Shown here in pieces: positions 44,070-56,038 of a DNA stretch of 64,000 nt. This stretch comes from Bremia lactucae (taxonomy: Eukaryota; Oomycota; Peronosporomycetes; Peronosporales; Peronosporaceae): NCBI RefSeq assembly GCF_004359215.1, contig NW_027152213.1:169420-233419 (forward strand), in the 5' to 3' direction. Position 1 is the first letter of the stretch; every line of letters begins with the position of its first letter. Position numbers and translations under genes: made by a program. The notes beneath the pieces were generated by a model. It had not been told where the DNA came from. It was given only the letters and a program-made list of their open reading frames with translations, and did not search any database.

Positions 44070-44510
44070 GGGCGCTCTAATCATTGGAACGGAGGTCCCG
44101 GTCCTCCGGTGGCAGCTCGACCTTTCAGCCCTCCTGTGCTCTGTGCACGGTAAAATGTCACCACTGCGACTGGTGATTCACGTCGGATTATTGATAATTT
44201 ACATGTCGCCGGTGTCCAGCGATCTCTACGAGCGCTCCTGGACTCAGGAGCGGCAAATACTGTTTTCGTGAAACTTGTTTGTCGATGCTGCCTCCCAGTA
44301 TTCCGGTCCGCAAGAGGCCTGGTCAAGTCATTATCAAGCTGGCAGACGGGAAACCACCTCGCGTATCGAGGCGCAAAGTGTCATTGCCGTATACGTTTGA
44401 CGGTATTCGCGTATAATGATTTATTGGTTATCGCGATGAGCTATGCTTTCGATAGCATCCTGGGGATGCCATGGCTGGCACGTTATAAGCCCACATTGAC
44501 TGTTTAGCCA
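44070..44510 (+). pseudogene. Element E protease
   Basis: The catalytic motif LLDSGAANTVFV lies at about 44,228-44,265, and the flap-side motif DSILGMPWLARYKP at about 44,450-44,490, in different frames. The region from 44,510 to 45,040 is decayed pol without clear motifs. Confidence 0.7.
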
Positions 44511-45104
44511 GATCAGTGAGACGTCGACGCAAGCTCGAAGTTAGTGAAGTGTTTATCCATCTCTTGGTATCCCAAGCGACTGGCCCAACGTCACAGGCGT
44601 GGATTGTGAGTCCAAGACGCCTGCGGTGAAAGGATGAGATCTTTTGACGAGCTGTCACCAGCTCGATTTGAAGAGACTGAAGTGTCCGTTTGTTCGCCAG
44701 TTGATGAATATTAACATGCGCACAGTTTTTAATACTGGTCACGAGAAACATTGTCGACCCTCGCCGCAAACCCGCGGCGACGGGATCTCTCGTGATCAAC
44801 ATCCTCCCGTAAATAATAGAGGACGTGATCCAAGTCACGGTGTTGACTCGGGTTCGGCCGACAAGGCGGGACCCATTTTTCCCTTCCCATACAAATTCGT
44901 TGACGGATTCGAGTGGTGAAAAGCGTTCTCTGTTTGAATGCTTCTTAAGACACCGTGAGGTGAAGAAGGTTTGAACGAGTCATCTCGTTCACTGGCGAGG
45001 GTATCCGCCCTCGCATGATAGCCGGGAACCTCGTTACCAACTAATGATGGACGTTCCAGCTCATTTGACAGTAAGACGAGACCCATCTTCCACGAGAGAG
45101 GGAG

Positions 45105-45490
45105 TTGTCCACGCTAGACCACCGAAACTTGATGCGGGAGCTCCTGCTCGGCCGCGGTAAACCCATGTGGGAGCTCCTACTCGACCACAAATCGCTTATG
45201 TGGGAACCTCGCTCGACCACAGTGGGTGGTGATGGGAACTTTAGTCCGACCATGAAGTTCTCGCGCGATGACTCCTGTCCGTCCACGTCGTATTCTTTTG
45301 GGGGCCCCTGCTCGATCACAAATTGCCATTGTGGGAGTCCCTGATCAACCACGAGGGGTGCAGATGGGAACCCCAGCTTAACCACTGCATGCACATGCGG
45401 AAACCCCTGTTCAACCGCGTTGTTGACGACCGGAAATCCCTGCTCGACCGCGTCGTTCTCTTGCAGGAACAACTCCTCATCCGCATCGTT
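45105..45490. repeat. 33-bp tandem repeat (about 11 units)
   Basis: A GCTCGACC-like anchor recurs at 45113, 45146, 45179, 45211, 45244, 45277, 45310, 45343, 45376, 45409 and 45442: every 33 bp except one step of 32. On the plus strand the units read as 11-residue repeats (LLDHKLPLWES, LINHEGCRWEP, LFNRVVDDRKS). On the minus strand they read NDAVEQGFPVV, NNAVEQGFPHV and so on. The repeats are old and diverged. Confidence 0.9.
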
Positions 45491-45831
45491 TCGTCGCTGT
45501 GAAGCGAAGAGTCTCTGTCACTTGTGTCCAGAAGGACAGAACAAGCAGTACAGAGAAGGCTATTGCTCGCTCTGTGCAGGATGTAGTGGATATTCTGGTT
45601 CATGAGAACCAGACTCTGTTCCGAGACTATCATTCCTTAGCTCGGGATCATCAGGCTATGGCAGACGCCTTAGACCGTTACGGGGTGATTTTGAATCGGA
45701 GAAGCCTCGTACGGGCGGAGACGCCTGACATTAAACGTAGGATGCGAACGCATCCTAGGAGGCAGCTCGATCGTGTACGCATTGCCTTGGCGGTGCAGTA
45801 TCCGAAACGGGCCGAATTCCCAGGGCAGTAA
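45105..45831 (+). pseudogene. Antisense ORF region of chromovirus F
   Basis: The plus strand opposite the end of pol reads as 11-residue repeats (45,105-45,490, frame broken by a 1-bp deletion near 45,205 and a stop near 45,268). It then reads into a 110-codon frame, 45,499-45,831, with SVQDVVDILVHENQTLFRDY and DHQAMADALDRYGVIL, strongly coiled-coil-like. The second frame lies opposite the GPY/F domain and the linker behind it, the same place as the coil of the B-family aORF. Coding status uncertain; part may be a shadow of pol. Confidence 0.4.
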
Positions 45832-48800
45832 TTTATTACTGCCCCATTCATCTCTACATGTTTTGGTAGGTTTACCGTAGACAGTAGCAGTAGATCATTG
45901 ATGTTTAATGAAAAAATATTAGCTTATCCATTTCCGTCAAAGTTCCGTTTCTGTCGGTTCACCGCATCAGCGAAGGAACCCTGTACGAAACGGACCAATG
46001 CTTCTCTAGCCAGCGTGAATTCTCTAGCCAGCAGGGATTCTCCTGCTGACTTAGTTTTGTCTTTGTCTTCAGTGCGAGCGGTGCGCACTGCGGAGATGTC
46101 ATTCTCCTCAATAGTTAAAGCAATATTGTTCTCGATAATATTATTGCTTTCGATACTGAGTATTTCAGCATCGTTATCAAAGTCAGAAGTAGCATTATCG
46201 CTATTACTGCATTTTTCCACTTGAATGTTGATTGAATCAACATTGGTATCCTTTGCATTGACCGTAGAGTCAATGTAGAGTCAATGCGTGATGACCAAGA
46301 GCTAGTATTATATTGTTCTTTGCTCGAACGAGTCCCTCCCCCCTTAAATAAGATTCACTCTTAAACAAGGTGGGTATACGTGGATGGTGTAAGACGTTCA
46401 CGAAAAACGGTATATGGTTTGTAAAAGCATGCACTAAATTGTTGATGGCAAATTCTGCCATCGGCAACAACTCGCTCCAACTCGTAAAAGAGTCGACGTA
46501 TCCGGGAAATTTTTCTTCGAGGATACGGATTGCACGTTCTGTCTAACCATCCGTTTCAGGATAGTCAGAAGTAGACATTCTTACTATGTTCCAAGTAATT
46601 TGAACACACTGCCAAAACTCCGCCGTGAATCTGGGGTATCGATCTGAGACCAGTTCACAGGATAACCCATGTAGTCGAAATATCGTGTCAACAAAGACAC
46701 GAGCACAGCCTTTGGCTTTGATCGACTTCAGTACTGCAGCAAGACGCACCATTTTGCTGAAACGATCAACAATTACAAGAATACCGTTGTTCTTGTGATC
46801 GTCCTCGGAAAATCCGAAATTGAAGTCCATAGGTACGGACTGCCAACACTCTGCCGAAACAGGCAGAGATTGTAGCGGAGCACGGGATGAAGCGCTGGGC
46901 TCCACCCGTTGACAAACTCCGCAAGCACGTACGTACTTGCGGACGAGCTCATACTGGCGTGGCCAGTGGAAGTCGCGACTTATCGTGAGATAGGTATTCT
47001 TACGTTCTTATTGGTGCATCGTGGCACTCATACATGATGCGTAAAAAACGCATTTTATGATTATGGGTGGGGATGACGACACGAGGTGTGTCGCCAGAAT
47101 TGACTGTGTAATATAGTAATCATTGTCGATCCGTTGAGGATCGATACAATTTCGACAACCCTTTCAAGGATTGTTGTGATGGACTTTTAAGGTAACCCAT
47201 CAACCTTTAAAGAGCCATATCTTCTTGATAAGCTCTTCTAACGTCGGCAAGTAATGTTGACGACAGAACACTCATTGTTGCAACAATTGGCTCATCCTCA
47301 CTGTTGTTTTGTGCAGCCGGCTCAAAATCGGGCCGGCGCGGAAGGGCATCAGCGACGAAGTCAAGTCTTCCTGGCTTCTTTCCACGCCGAACACCCCTGA
47401 CAAAGAATGGCAGGATGGAAAACAACCAACTCGCCATTCGTTGCGAGAGGTGTGGACTGTTCACGCGGTGCGTAAAGACGCATGGTCCGTACAAACAATG
47501 TACGGTCTATCTCCCACGAGATAGACCCTAAGCTTAGCCTGTGCATATTTCATGCCAAGAAGTTCCTTGTCATGCACTGGATAAACGCTCTATCTCATTG
47601 AAGCTGACGCGATTGATAGTAGAAGACGCCCTTTGCGCCGTCAGTATCATGTTGCATTTACGCACAGCCGATTACGAAATCGCTGGTGTCACAGGCCACA
47701 TGAAATGGTCTGTCTTTGTCCGCAATCGCAAAATTGGCGATTGCCTCAAGCTTTGCGTGATATCCTTAATGAAATGCTGACTATCAGCGTTTAAATACCA
47801 TCTTCCATTTTTTTAATGAACAAGAAATATGGGATGTGATTTCGGCATAATTGCGCTAGTGCTTTCGTAAGTATGCCGCTAGGCCAAGGAACTTACGAAT
47901 CCGTTAACATCGACTGGTACATGCCAGTCAATGATCGCCTTGATCTGTTTAGGATCAAGAAATACACCTTGTTTACCCACAGTGCACCAAAAAGTGGTAT
48001 TTCGCTTGCAGCGAATATATACACTTCTTGAGATTTGCATACAGCTTATGTTTCGCATAAGTTACACTTCTTGAGGTTTGCATACCACTTATGCATAAGT
48101 GTAAGATCCTTTTGGACATGGGTACGATGTAGTTCAACGTACGACTTTCCGTTCATGTTTCTGCTATGAATGAAGACGTCATCAAACTATGTCGGTGCAC
48201 CGATCGCAACGGATCGTTTATACATCTGTTAAATAATTAGGGGCAATATTAAGCCCCTGTGGCAAAACTTACCACTTCCATAGCATTCCTGTTGGGGACC
48301 TTACTGCTCTGAACATAATATCCTGTTCACGCATGATCACCTGATAGAATCCACCCCTCGGATCCATCACCAAAAAATGGTATTCGTTTGCATTCCATCA
48401 ATGATTACGTCTTTTCTTGGTACCGCCTTTGAGGCGGTACCGTTGCAGCGTTCAATTCATTAAACGTATGCACAACTCGCCACCCTCCGGTTGCTTTACG
48501 CACACAGAAGGTCGGACAGCTATTGGGGAGGTTGACTCCCTCACATCACCCGCTGCCAAGCGATCGGCAAAAAAATTGTCGATCGCTAATACTTGTTCAC
48601 GAGGCAATGGCCACTGCTTCATGACACAGAATTTCGAACCTAGAATAAGGTCGATCTCGTGTTGAAAGCCTTTATCCTTAGGCAACTCGCACGATACGGA
48701 CTCAGGGATTACATCCTTGATTCGATCAAATCTTCACGCAAAGGATTTGTCTTCGAAGACTCCCAAGATTGAGACGTAAATCGTTCCATCCTAGTATTCT

Positions 48801-49900
48801 TATTGAGAACACTTTCGTTCATCGATGAGCTGCTGAGAACCCGTTCGTTCTCAGGAAATACTATTGCCGACCGAATATCGGCCATGTAGTTGTCATCTGT
48901 AACAAATACATATATCTGCTTGACTTTGCCACTACGCAGATCATGCATAAAACCTTTTGGCTCAAGCGTTGGCAGTTGAGTTATCTTCGAAGTTTAATTC
49001 GGAGGCGCTATCAGATCAAGTGTATAAGCGCCTACACTTGATCCATTGTTCACTAGGACATTTAAGGTGTCAGTTTTCAATTTGAAACTTATTTCCAAAG
49101 GTACGTATGAACCTTTGACCGCAAGTTTCTGGGGGCTTAATTCCCGCAGGTTCTCGGGGACTTATTCCCAGAAGTTTTATTTGGGGAGTATCCTCCCAAA
49201 CTCCCTCTAGCTGTGGTTTGCGCATTCACAGCAAGATCCTCTACGATCAACTCTCCAGTCGATCAAGGACTTTTGCACTGCCTCATATAGACAGGCGTTT
49301 CAAATTTTCTGGGTTGTTGCTTTCTAAGCAAGCATTCTTGTTTCGTACCACTCAACTTATTCGAGTGGTCAAACTTCGACGCTGCCTGCGCTTGTGGACC
49401 GCCGTCAGGATCTAAACTCACAGTGTGATGGGTATTCACCTGAGGTCTAGTGCAGTCGTGCACACGACGGAACCACAAGTGAGGCCATCGCACTCACTCG
49501 TAAGACATCCACACGCTTTTGAACACTCCAAGACGTTCATCAGGTGACCCTTTGTTGAACGAGACAGGCATCGTCACCGCTTGATGCTGTCATTTTATGC
49601 ATGGCTGTACTTTCGGAGTCATGACAATCCAAGAATGACATCAAATTTGTCATCTAAATCAAGTAAGATGAAATCATCATCGTACTGTTTACCCTTTAAC
49701 GTGTATTGGATACCAACTACGCGTTTCTTTACTGTTACAGACGCGCCTGTTGGTAGACCAACTGTCATCCTCGTTATAGGTATATTGCGTTCAATGAATA
49801 CGAGTGTGCGATCTTCTAGCGATTGGCGTCGAATTAAATTGTCCGACGCCCCACAATCGACTAGAGACTTAAGAACAATTTATTTGCCACTATAACTTTC
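45660..49900 (-). pseudogene. Chromovirus F Pol (protease to GPY/F), heavily decayed
   Basis: Protease SLVDCGASDNLIRRQSL near 49,870 (Cys in place of Ser after the catalytic Asp). Pre-RT block 48,685-48,452 (GFQHEIDLILGSKFCVMKQW). RT is shattered between 48,450 and 47,600. RNase H end ADALPRRPDFEP is near 47,320. Integrase core 46,905-46,543 has VPMDFNFGFSEDD and VSDRYPRFTAEFW (Asp kept), then MAEFAINNLVHAF. A post-integrase segment follows (45,924-46,220, with AVNRQKRN). GPY/F is about 45,840-45,700 (GPFRILHRQGNAYTIELP). Confidence 0.8.
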
Positions 49901-50129
49901 AAGATGATGAGGTTAACCCCATCGCCCGGGGCAGTCACACACAATGTTTGTGTGTGAGGAGAATTTTCGTCAAAAGGCCTGCAAATTCTTTTGACGTTGC
50001 TGGATCAGAAGTGCGCTTCGCACCTACTGACCCTGACCGTTTCTTGGCGATCCGCCTCGCCGTTGCGATTGCGCAACGGCGTTGGATCCGCGACCTCCGT
50101 AATTCCTCGCGGGAGCTTTTTGGTCAGTG

Positions 50130-51267
50130 TTTCTAGGCACTGGCCGTAAGGCACCACACTCATAGGCGTAGTGGCCCGTTTTTTGACAAATATTAGATTT
50201 TTGTAATCGTTTGTAATTTGAAGAGCGAGGTTTCTTGCTCTCTACTACATAGGTCCTGGCCCTCCGTTTTCTTGACGTCTCGGAGGACGATAAAGTCCAG
50301 AGTGGACAAAAGCCTGTTTAAGACTGAATTCCTCCTATTCCGCTATAGAGATCGCTTGGTCGAACGACTCTAATTCAAGCCGGATCAGGTGGGTATTAAC
50401 AGCACCGTCTACAACACCTTCAATTAACACAGTTACCTGTGTTTGTTCATCAATTGGATGACTCACGATACGACTGACCAGGTATCGTGTATGCTGGGCA
50501 TAAGCGTGAAGGTCACGTTTTTTCTGCTTCAAATTCAGGAGCTCAGCTCGAGCCCTGAATTCGGCACGTGGTGGCTCAAATGTTTGCCTGAGCCGGGTCT
50601 TAACTACCTCATACGACCCAAACACCAACGGGTCATGAAGCTTGAGCCCCAAGGCCCAAGCTTTGGCACATTCAGCTTAGTTGGACATGCCAAATCTCAC
50701 TTTCGTCGCATCATCATTGATACGGAGCCTTAATGGCGCCGTCTCATTCAGCGAACTATCTTAAAAGGAAGTCGCCTTCGACTGCCATTAAAAGATTTTT
50801 AGCGTTAAGCTTTCGGGTCGACGTGGAAGCGTCGGCCCGCTAGCAGCATGTAAATGCTGCTGTCTCAACAGTTCTAATTGTTAAGCACCCTGTTCTCTCA
50901 ACACATCCGTGTGTTGTGCGCCTTGTTGGTGGAGCAAGGCTACTATCTCTCGGGCCCTGTCGAGTTCGTGTTGTATGGAACTCTGCTATAGCCGCATGTT
51001 GCTCTTCTCTTTGTAATGCGAACAACATTGCGCTAACGGCTGACCCACAACACGATACCGGACAGCGGCACGATCCAGATGTATCCGAGCCTCCTCGATA
51101 GCCTGAGTGTCCTGTGCTCGAAGCATTTTCCGCACAGCTTGAATTTGGGCCTTGATACCCACTTTCAATGTCTCCCAGTATTTACTATGGTTCGACGCAG
51201 TGCGCAGCTTATCCCGGATAAGGTCGGCTTGTTTTGCGATTGCTGATACCACCAAAGGGTACTCCAC
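50130..51267 (-). pseudogene. Chromovirus F Gag
   Basis: N-terminal helical, charged part (51,267-50,986), then a capsid-like block LRQTFEPPRAEFRARAELLN with YLVSRIVSHPIDEQTQVTVL (50,652-50,335). A zinc knuckle near 50,205 reads SNICQKTGHYAYEC: the first Cys is Ser. Frameshifts separate the parts. Confidence 0.75.
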
Positions 51268-51284
51268 CGAATAGCGAGAAAATT

Positions 51285-54102
51285 TTCAGTATCCATGACC
51301 ATGCAACTGGGAACCATACCTAAAAGTCACACTGTAGGCAAGGTGATCTCCAGCATGCGTCGGTAAAAGGTACTTGGAAGCTGCATAAAAGCGATCGCAG
51401 AAGGACTCTTCTAGCAGGATGTAATCCAGTCTACTCTTCCGTGAGAGAGGAACAGTGAACACACGCGTAGTGTCAACGGGGATCCGCCATGCATCAACGA
51501 CCCCCACCTTTGCTGGCAAAGTTGAAGACAACTGGACCGGCTGGGATCGTTATTCCAGTCTGGAGTGGAGGAGTCGAGTCTCGACTCAAGGGAAGTGGTG
51601 AGATCGCGCAGAATGAGGTGGGTCGCTTGATCATGAAACTCTTCTGTGGCCAAGCTCGAGAAAAAGTGTCGCATCTCCTGTCGATCAAATGATGCGTACA
51701 CGTTTTGAATGTGTATGAGCGCCCCCTCAACCATCACCTTGACGACGAGGTAAGGTCCTGCGACTGACAGGCTGGGGATCTCGATCGTAGAGTCGAAGCC
51801 AGGGAAAGTCGGATCGCAGCACGGTGAGCACGCCACTGCTACGTCTACGTGTCGGTTGTTGAAGGTGATAGTAGAAGTCATTCACAAAGACCTTGTGGTT
51901 AAAGCTCGAGTCACGATGAAACTTGAAATTAGCGAGGTACTTACGGTCGCCAAACTTGGTCTCTTGGATACATGAGACAGAGTACTTTGAGAGCATGCTC
52001 TCAATATAGAGATGCCATTTCTTTTAAATGCCGTTCGTGTTTGCGATAAGAACACTGATATACTTCATTCAGGTTATTGTAGATGAAGAGGCCTTAGCAA
52101 CGAGTGGCCAAGTCTCCTGCTATTATCACAACGCCGTCGGTGGTGACTTTAAGCTGCAGCATTGAAGAGTCGTCCGGGTAAAACCCGTTGAGCTGCCAAA
52201 GCTGCTCCATGTCGTCTAGAAGTGGATCCTGCCATTGAACCTCCCGCCATTGGCTCATGTAGTGAGAACCAAGCTCAGACCGAAAGAGAAAAATTAGGAT
52301 GTTTGGGTGAAGCAGTCGCGTGTGGTGCGCCGGGATCCACTGGATTGGTCGACCAGTGAGATACTGAATCCAATGATCGTTAGAGAAGATCGTTGGCGCA
52401 ATACACATGAGCATGAGCTCGAGCGTGCTCAAAGCTTTCGATGCGCGGGACAGCTCTGTGATCGCACTCGATGACATCCACCACTTGGCACATACCTTTA
52501 AGATATCGTCGCGTTTGGATGAGACCGACGAGCCCGTCAGCCTCTCCCCCTTCGTACTGAATGTAAGATCGACATTAGGCTGCGTTGTACATAGTATGCG
52601 GTTGATGGCATGCAACTGTTCAACCTCCGCTATCTCCTGACCATTCGCTGCCATCTTCAGCAACAGAGCGCTGTTGAAGGCGAGAGGAGCAGTAATCGCC
52701 TTCTTGGTGATGTGATCAAGGTTCGTAACTTTGTCAAGCAGCTATCGCACCCCATCGACCTGGGCGTCTGCATTCGTCAGATAATCAAGGAGGATGTTGA
52801 GCAGCGCCGTATACTCGTCGTTCAGCATCGATTCAGCTACTTCAAGGACTGAAGACGCTTTGGCCACCCGCTTTATCTTCGTATGATGCTTCTCGACGAA
52901 AAAGGAAGACTCAGTCGAGGCCTTCAGGTCGTCTGGACATGCCACATCCCCAGGCTAAAAATGGCGAATTCCGAATTGCTTGTCGGCAGTCAAATTTTTC
53001 GATTCGAACTTGGCCTCCATTGTCTGAAGAGCGTGGAAGTAGTTGGAGGTTGCGATAACATCTAGCGGCTGCTCAATGACTTGGTCAACAGGTTGAGATT
53101 GTCAATCGCGTGCGGACCGCGCTTCTTCTTGTTCGAAGGGGAGATGAAGCCATCATCCGCCCTGTTGTTCAGCAGCAGCATGACTTTCTTCCCGGCGTTA
53201 GCGCTTACAGGCGGAGTGACCGCACCAGTGGAGCCTTGAATAGTCGAAATCGACAATACACTGGAGTGATTATATTTCGTCACTGTAAGTTGCTGGGTAG
53301 TGGCTGGCTTGCCATGCAGACCACCTTGTTGGGGCTGGCATTCCCATTTAAATCCGTCTTTGACTACCTTTTGAAGAGAGGTCTCCTTAGGCATCGTCGG
53401 CGGACTTGTACGTGCAGACGTAGGTGCAGTCACATCCTGCGCGTACGTTCGCGGTTTCGAACGCTGTTGTTGTCGAGCAGTCTCAGGCACCGCCTCAGGC
53501 GGTGGAAAGACAGACGCTGTCAGTCGTGCCCAGATCAATACCATTATGCGAGGATAGCCGAATGGTAGTGGCTCCGACGCGAACGGAGCATTCTTTCCGT
53601 GTGCTGGGTGAAGCTTGTTCTCAACAACACTTGGGCACCGACAGTGCACTGGACATGAACTCAACAAGAAGTACATTCGCCAAGTTGCCGAGGTGATGCC
53701 AGTCGCAATCTCTTCGCGACAGGTGTCATGTACGGGCTTGCACCCAAGCAAGAACAAGCGCCGCATGATCAAGTCAGTATCGGTTTTCGAGTCGACATTC
53801 GAGACTACGAGGAAGTACTTGCCGCCAAGGATGTCAAACTCCATTAACATGTAGACACTACCAAGGATGTTCACCTTGGTGCCCCCACGTTACAGACAAG
53901 CCTCCTGCAGCTTCACGTTCACGCGAGGTTGCCTCCTGGGAGCTTGGCGATCTGACCGCCGACCTCGTGTCTCTCAAAAAGTGCTTCCAGAAATGCGTTG
54001 CCATGCTTATTGCCGGAAAATGAGGCCATGATCTCCTGAAGCGCCGTGTTTTCGCGAGCGCCCGTCCAGTGTCGATAACCATGTCATACTTCGCACGAGG
54101 AA
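51285..54102 (-). mobile_element. LINE (non-LTR retrotransposon), ORF1 and endonuclease only
   Basis: Minus strand: ORF1 pieces (54,102-52,094), Pro/Ser/Thr-rich with a Gln/Lys tract and no clear zinc knuckle. Then an apurinic-type endonuclease of the exonuclease-endonuclease-phosphatase fold, 51,996-51,286: SCIQETKFG, IHIQNVYASFDRQEMRHFF, LILRDLTTSLESRLDS (usually LGDFN) and, after a frameshift, SRLDYILLEESF and AGDHLAYSV (the SDH region). The reverse transcriptase that should follow is missing: the LINE is cut at about 51,285 by chromovirus F, and its 5' part by element G at 54,103. Confidence 0.75.
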
Positions 54103-54463
54103 TGTAGGCGGGCACGTCGTAATGCGGCCACGCTCTACTTAGACACACACCCTAGCACAGCGAGGAAGCGGTATAACCAGCTTTTCTTCCGTGCAGTGAG
54201 GTAGTTGTGGTGGGCGCGTTAGCGACCTCACCCAACGCACTAAGTACTTTAGTTAAGTATCGTCACGGGAGCTGTAATCCGGCTCCTCGTGCGCACTTAC
54301 TAAGTAGGAAGTGGTTTTCAGACTGAAAAATAGGTATTTATATCTAATCGCATTTAATATAAATACCTGTTTTTTACCAATCAAAAGCGTCATCTCTATC
54401 GATAACACTTATGTATTGCAAGCGTATCTTTCTAGATACCTCGCGTAACGGATGACGCTAGCG
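54103..54463 (-). repeat. Truncated A-family 3' LTR of G
   Basis: Matches A LTRs from TGTAGGCGGGCACG to GGATGACGCTAGCG. There it switches to internal sequence, so about 190 bp of the LTR start and the purine tract (present at 38,384) are deleted. Confidence 0.8.
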
Positions 54464-54584
54464 TTAAAGAACGAATCTGCATTTTAAATTCGTCAAAGAG
54501 GAGCGAGGAACTGGGAGCAGCTTTACGCGCCGCTACTTCTCTCAATCACTCTAGCGACCTGTGTTTCCATACACGGCGCCAAAG

Positions 54585-56038
54585 ATGCCACCTAAAAGGG
54601 GCGATGTTGGTGGGTCGTCTGCGAAGACGCACACTCAACCTTGCACTAAGCGCACGCGCCGCATATACTCGCCGGCCGCGTCCAATGCCTTAGTCGAAAC
54701 GCCAACAGCTACTGCTGCTGTCGCGTTTACGGGGCTAAAGGATCCATCCCACTTTATCAGTGAGGATGCTGATCCGTCGCTCATAGTCGACTACAATGAG
54801 CCGACACCGTTGCCGTCACCTCATAGTAGTGATGCGGACAACGAGCTCATGAGAAAGGATGATGGCGCATTATTGCCTATAAAAAACTTCTCTTATGGCT
54901 CACAACATGGAGACAGCAGCATTTACGAATGCTGTCTCTTCGTCTGCGCTGGATAGCGCAGCGACAGATAATGAGAGCGCTGCCCATAAAGGCGCAGCCG
55001 CTTCTCCGTTGGGTATAAACACAACGCCTTATGCTCAGACCATAATCCATAATGGTTCTGACATAGAGGATTTGGAGCCTAAAGCTCCGCCGACGACACG
55101 TGAACGTGCTCAGTCGGTGTCACAAGCCAGTCGTTTTGAACGTGGCTATAATACGGGTGTTATATCACTGATGCCCCCTCCATCTAAATGGCCTCGTTTA
55201 AACGGGCCAAGAGCGTCGCTCCTAGAGTGCGCTCTTGTAGACGCACAAATAATTATGGCGTCTTTAAGTCATGGAGGGCTCAAGAAAAAAAGGCTTGGGT
55301 GTATTTTCCCGATACCGGTCGCGTTGCGTTCGAATGAAACGCCCGACCAATACGAGGCGATATTCCTGCGCCGCATTCATCCGCATTCTGATGCGATGAA
55401 ACAGCGGTCGCAGCGAATTCATTTCGCCCGCTTGCGTGTAAAGAAATTATGGGCGGTACTGTACCCCCTGTTTCTCCTCACAACGCTACTTCTGCTAGTC
55501 CATTTGAGACTAGCAAAGAGTCCTGAGCTGGTGCTCCTTTTCATAGGCAGCCACCAAGCCGGGCAAATCAATACGTAGGATTTCGATTGGTTCCCAAAAG
55601 TTAAAACTCTTCGGGTAACCTTTCCGTTGGACGAGGATCTGATACCCTTGCCTCACGGAGCGGTGGGCAAGCAACCTTCCAACAAGGAAGCGTTGATTCC
55701 CACCCGCATCCATTAGTGCAGGGGCGCCCGATAGAAATGGCAATCTCGCTCAAATAATCGCGGCTGCCTTACCTTCGTCCGTTCAGTCACAGGCGTCAAG
55801 CACTGCTGAACGACGTATTGCGGATCTTGAGGGTCACGTATCGCGACTGATCTCGGATGCCGTTGATGTACGAAAAAAGGCTCGTCAGGGTTGAGAACAC
55901 CTGAAGACTCGCTTGGACCTCTTTGAGAGGATAATGCTGAGGGATCGGCGTTACTCGCGTGATGACCCTCGCTCTACAAGTCCTGTTCGTGGTGGAAGGA
56001 GTCGGTCCGATAGCTTTTTGCCTTCAACGTCCCCCTGA
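54585..56038 (+). pseudogene. Antisense ORF (aORF) of A-family element G, lightly decayed
   Basis: Plus strand, opposite gag-pol, from the ATG at 54,585. The N-terminus is basic (MPPKRGDVGGSSAKT, CTKRTRR, a likely nuclear signal) and Pro/Ser/Thr-rich. The frame continues past an A-run insertion near 54,888 to MPPPSKWPRLNGPRASLLEC and VALRSNETPDQYEAIFLRRI with a basic IHFARLRVKK (about 55,460). After further breaks it ends in a coil (STAERRIADLEGHVSRLISD) and an Arg/Ser-rich tail (RRYSRDDPRSTSPVRGGRSR). The block NET...E..F plus a basic segment resembles the B-family aORF. A second, more diverged copy of its N-terminal half is in the nested fragment at 37,793-38,263. No known family recognised. 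Confidence 0.55.

Larger units (their letters stand above)
42562..45040 (+). mobile_element. Gypsy element E (plus strand), 3'-truncated
   Basis: 5' LTR 42,562-43,003, two bases, then primer site TGGTAGCACTTGTTGG at 43,006; gag, protease and a short decayed pol start. It is lost near 45,040, where opposite-strand element F begins. No RT motif is found. Confidence 0.78.
45041..51280 (-). mobile_element. Chromovirus F (minus strand), both LTRs missing
   Basis: Minus strand: gag (51,267-50,130), protease, RT remnant, RNase H, integrase, GPY/F (about 45,840-45,660), then a repeat-rich C-terminal linker with 33-bp repeats. No chromodomain or LTR is seen before the junctions with element E (left) and the LINE (right). 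Confidence 0.75.

Noticed and set aside
44428..44838. 136-codon minus-strand ORF in element E
   Set aside because: Opposite the decayed protease/pol start of E; no conserved motif.
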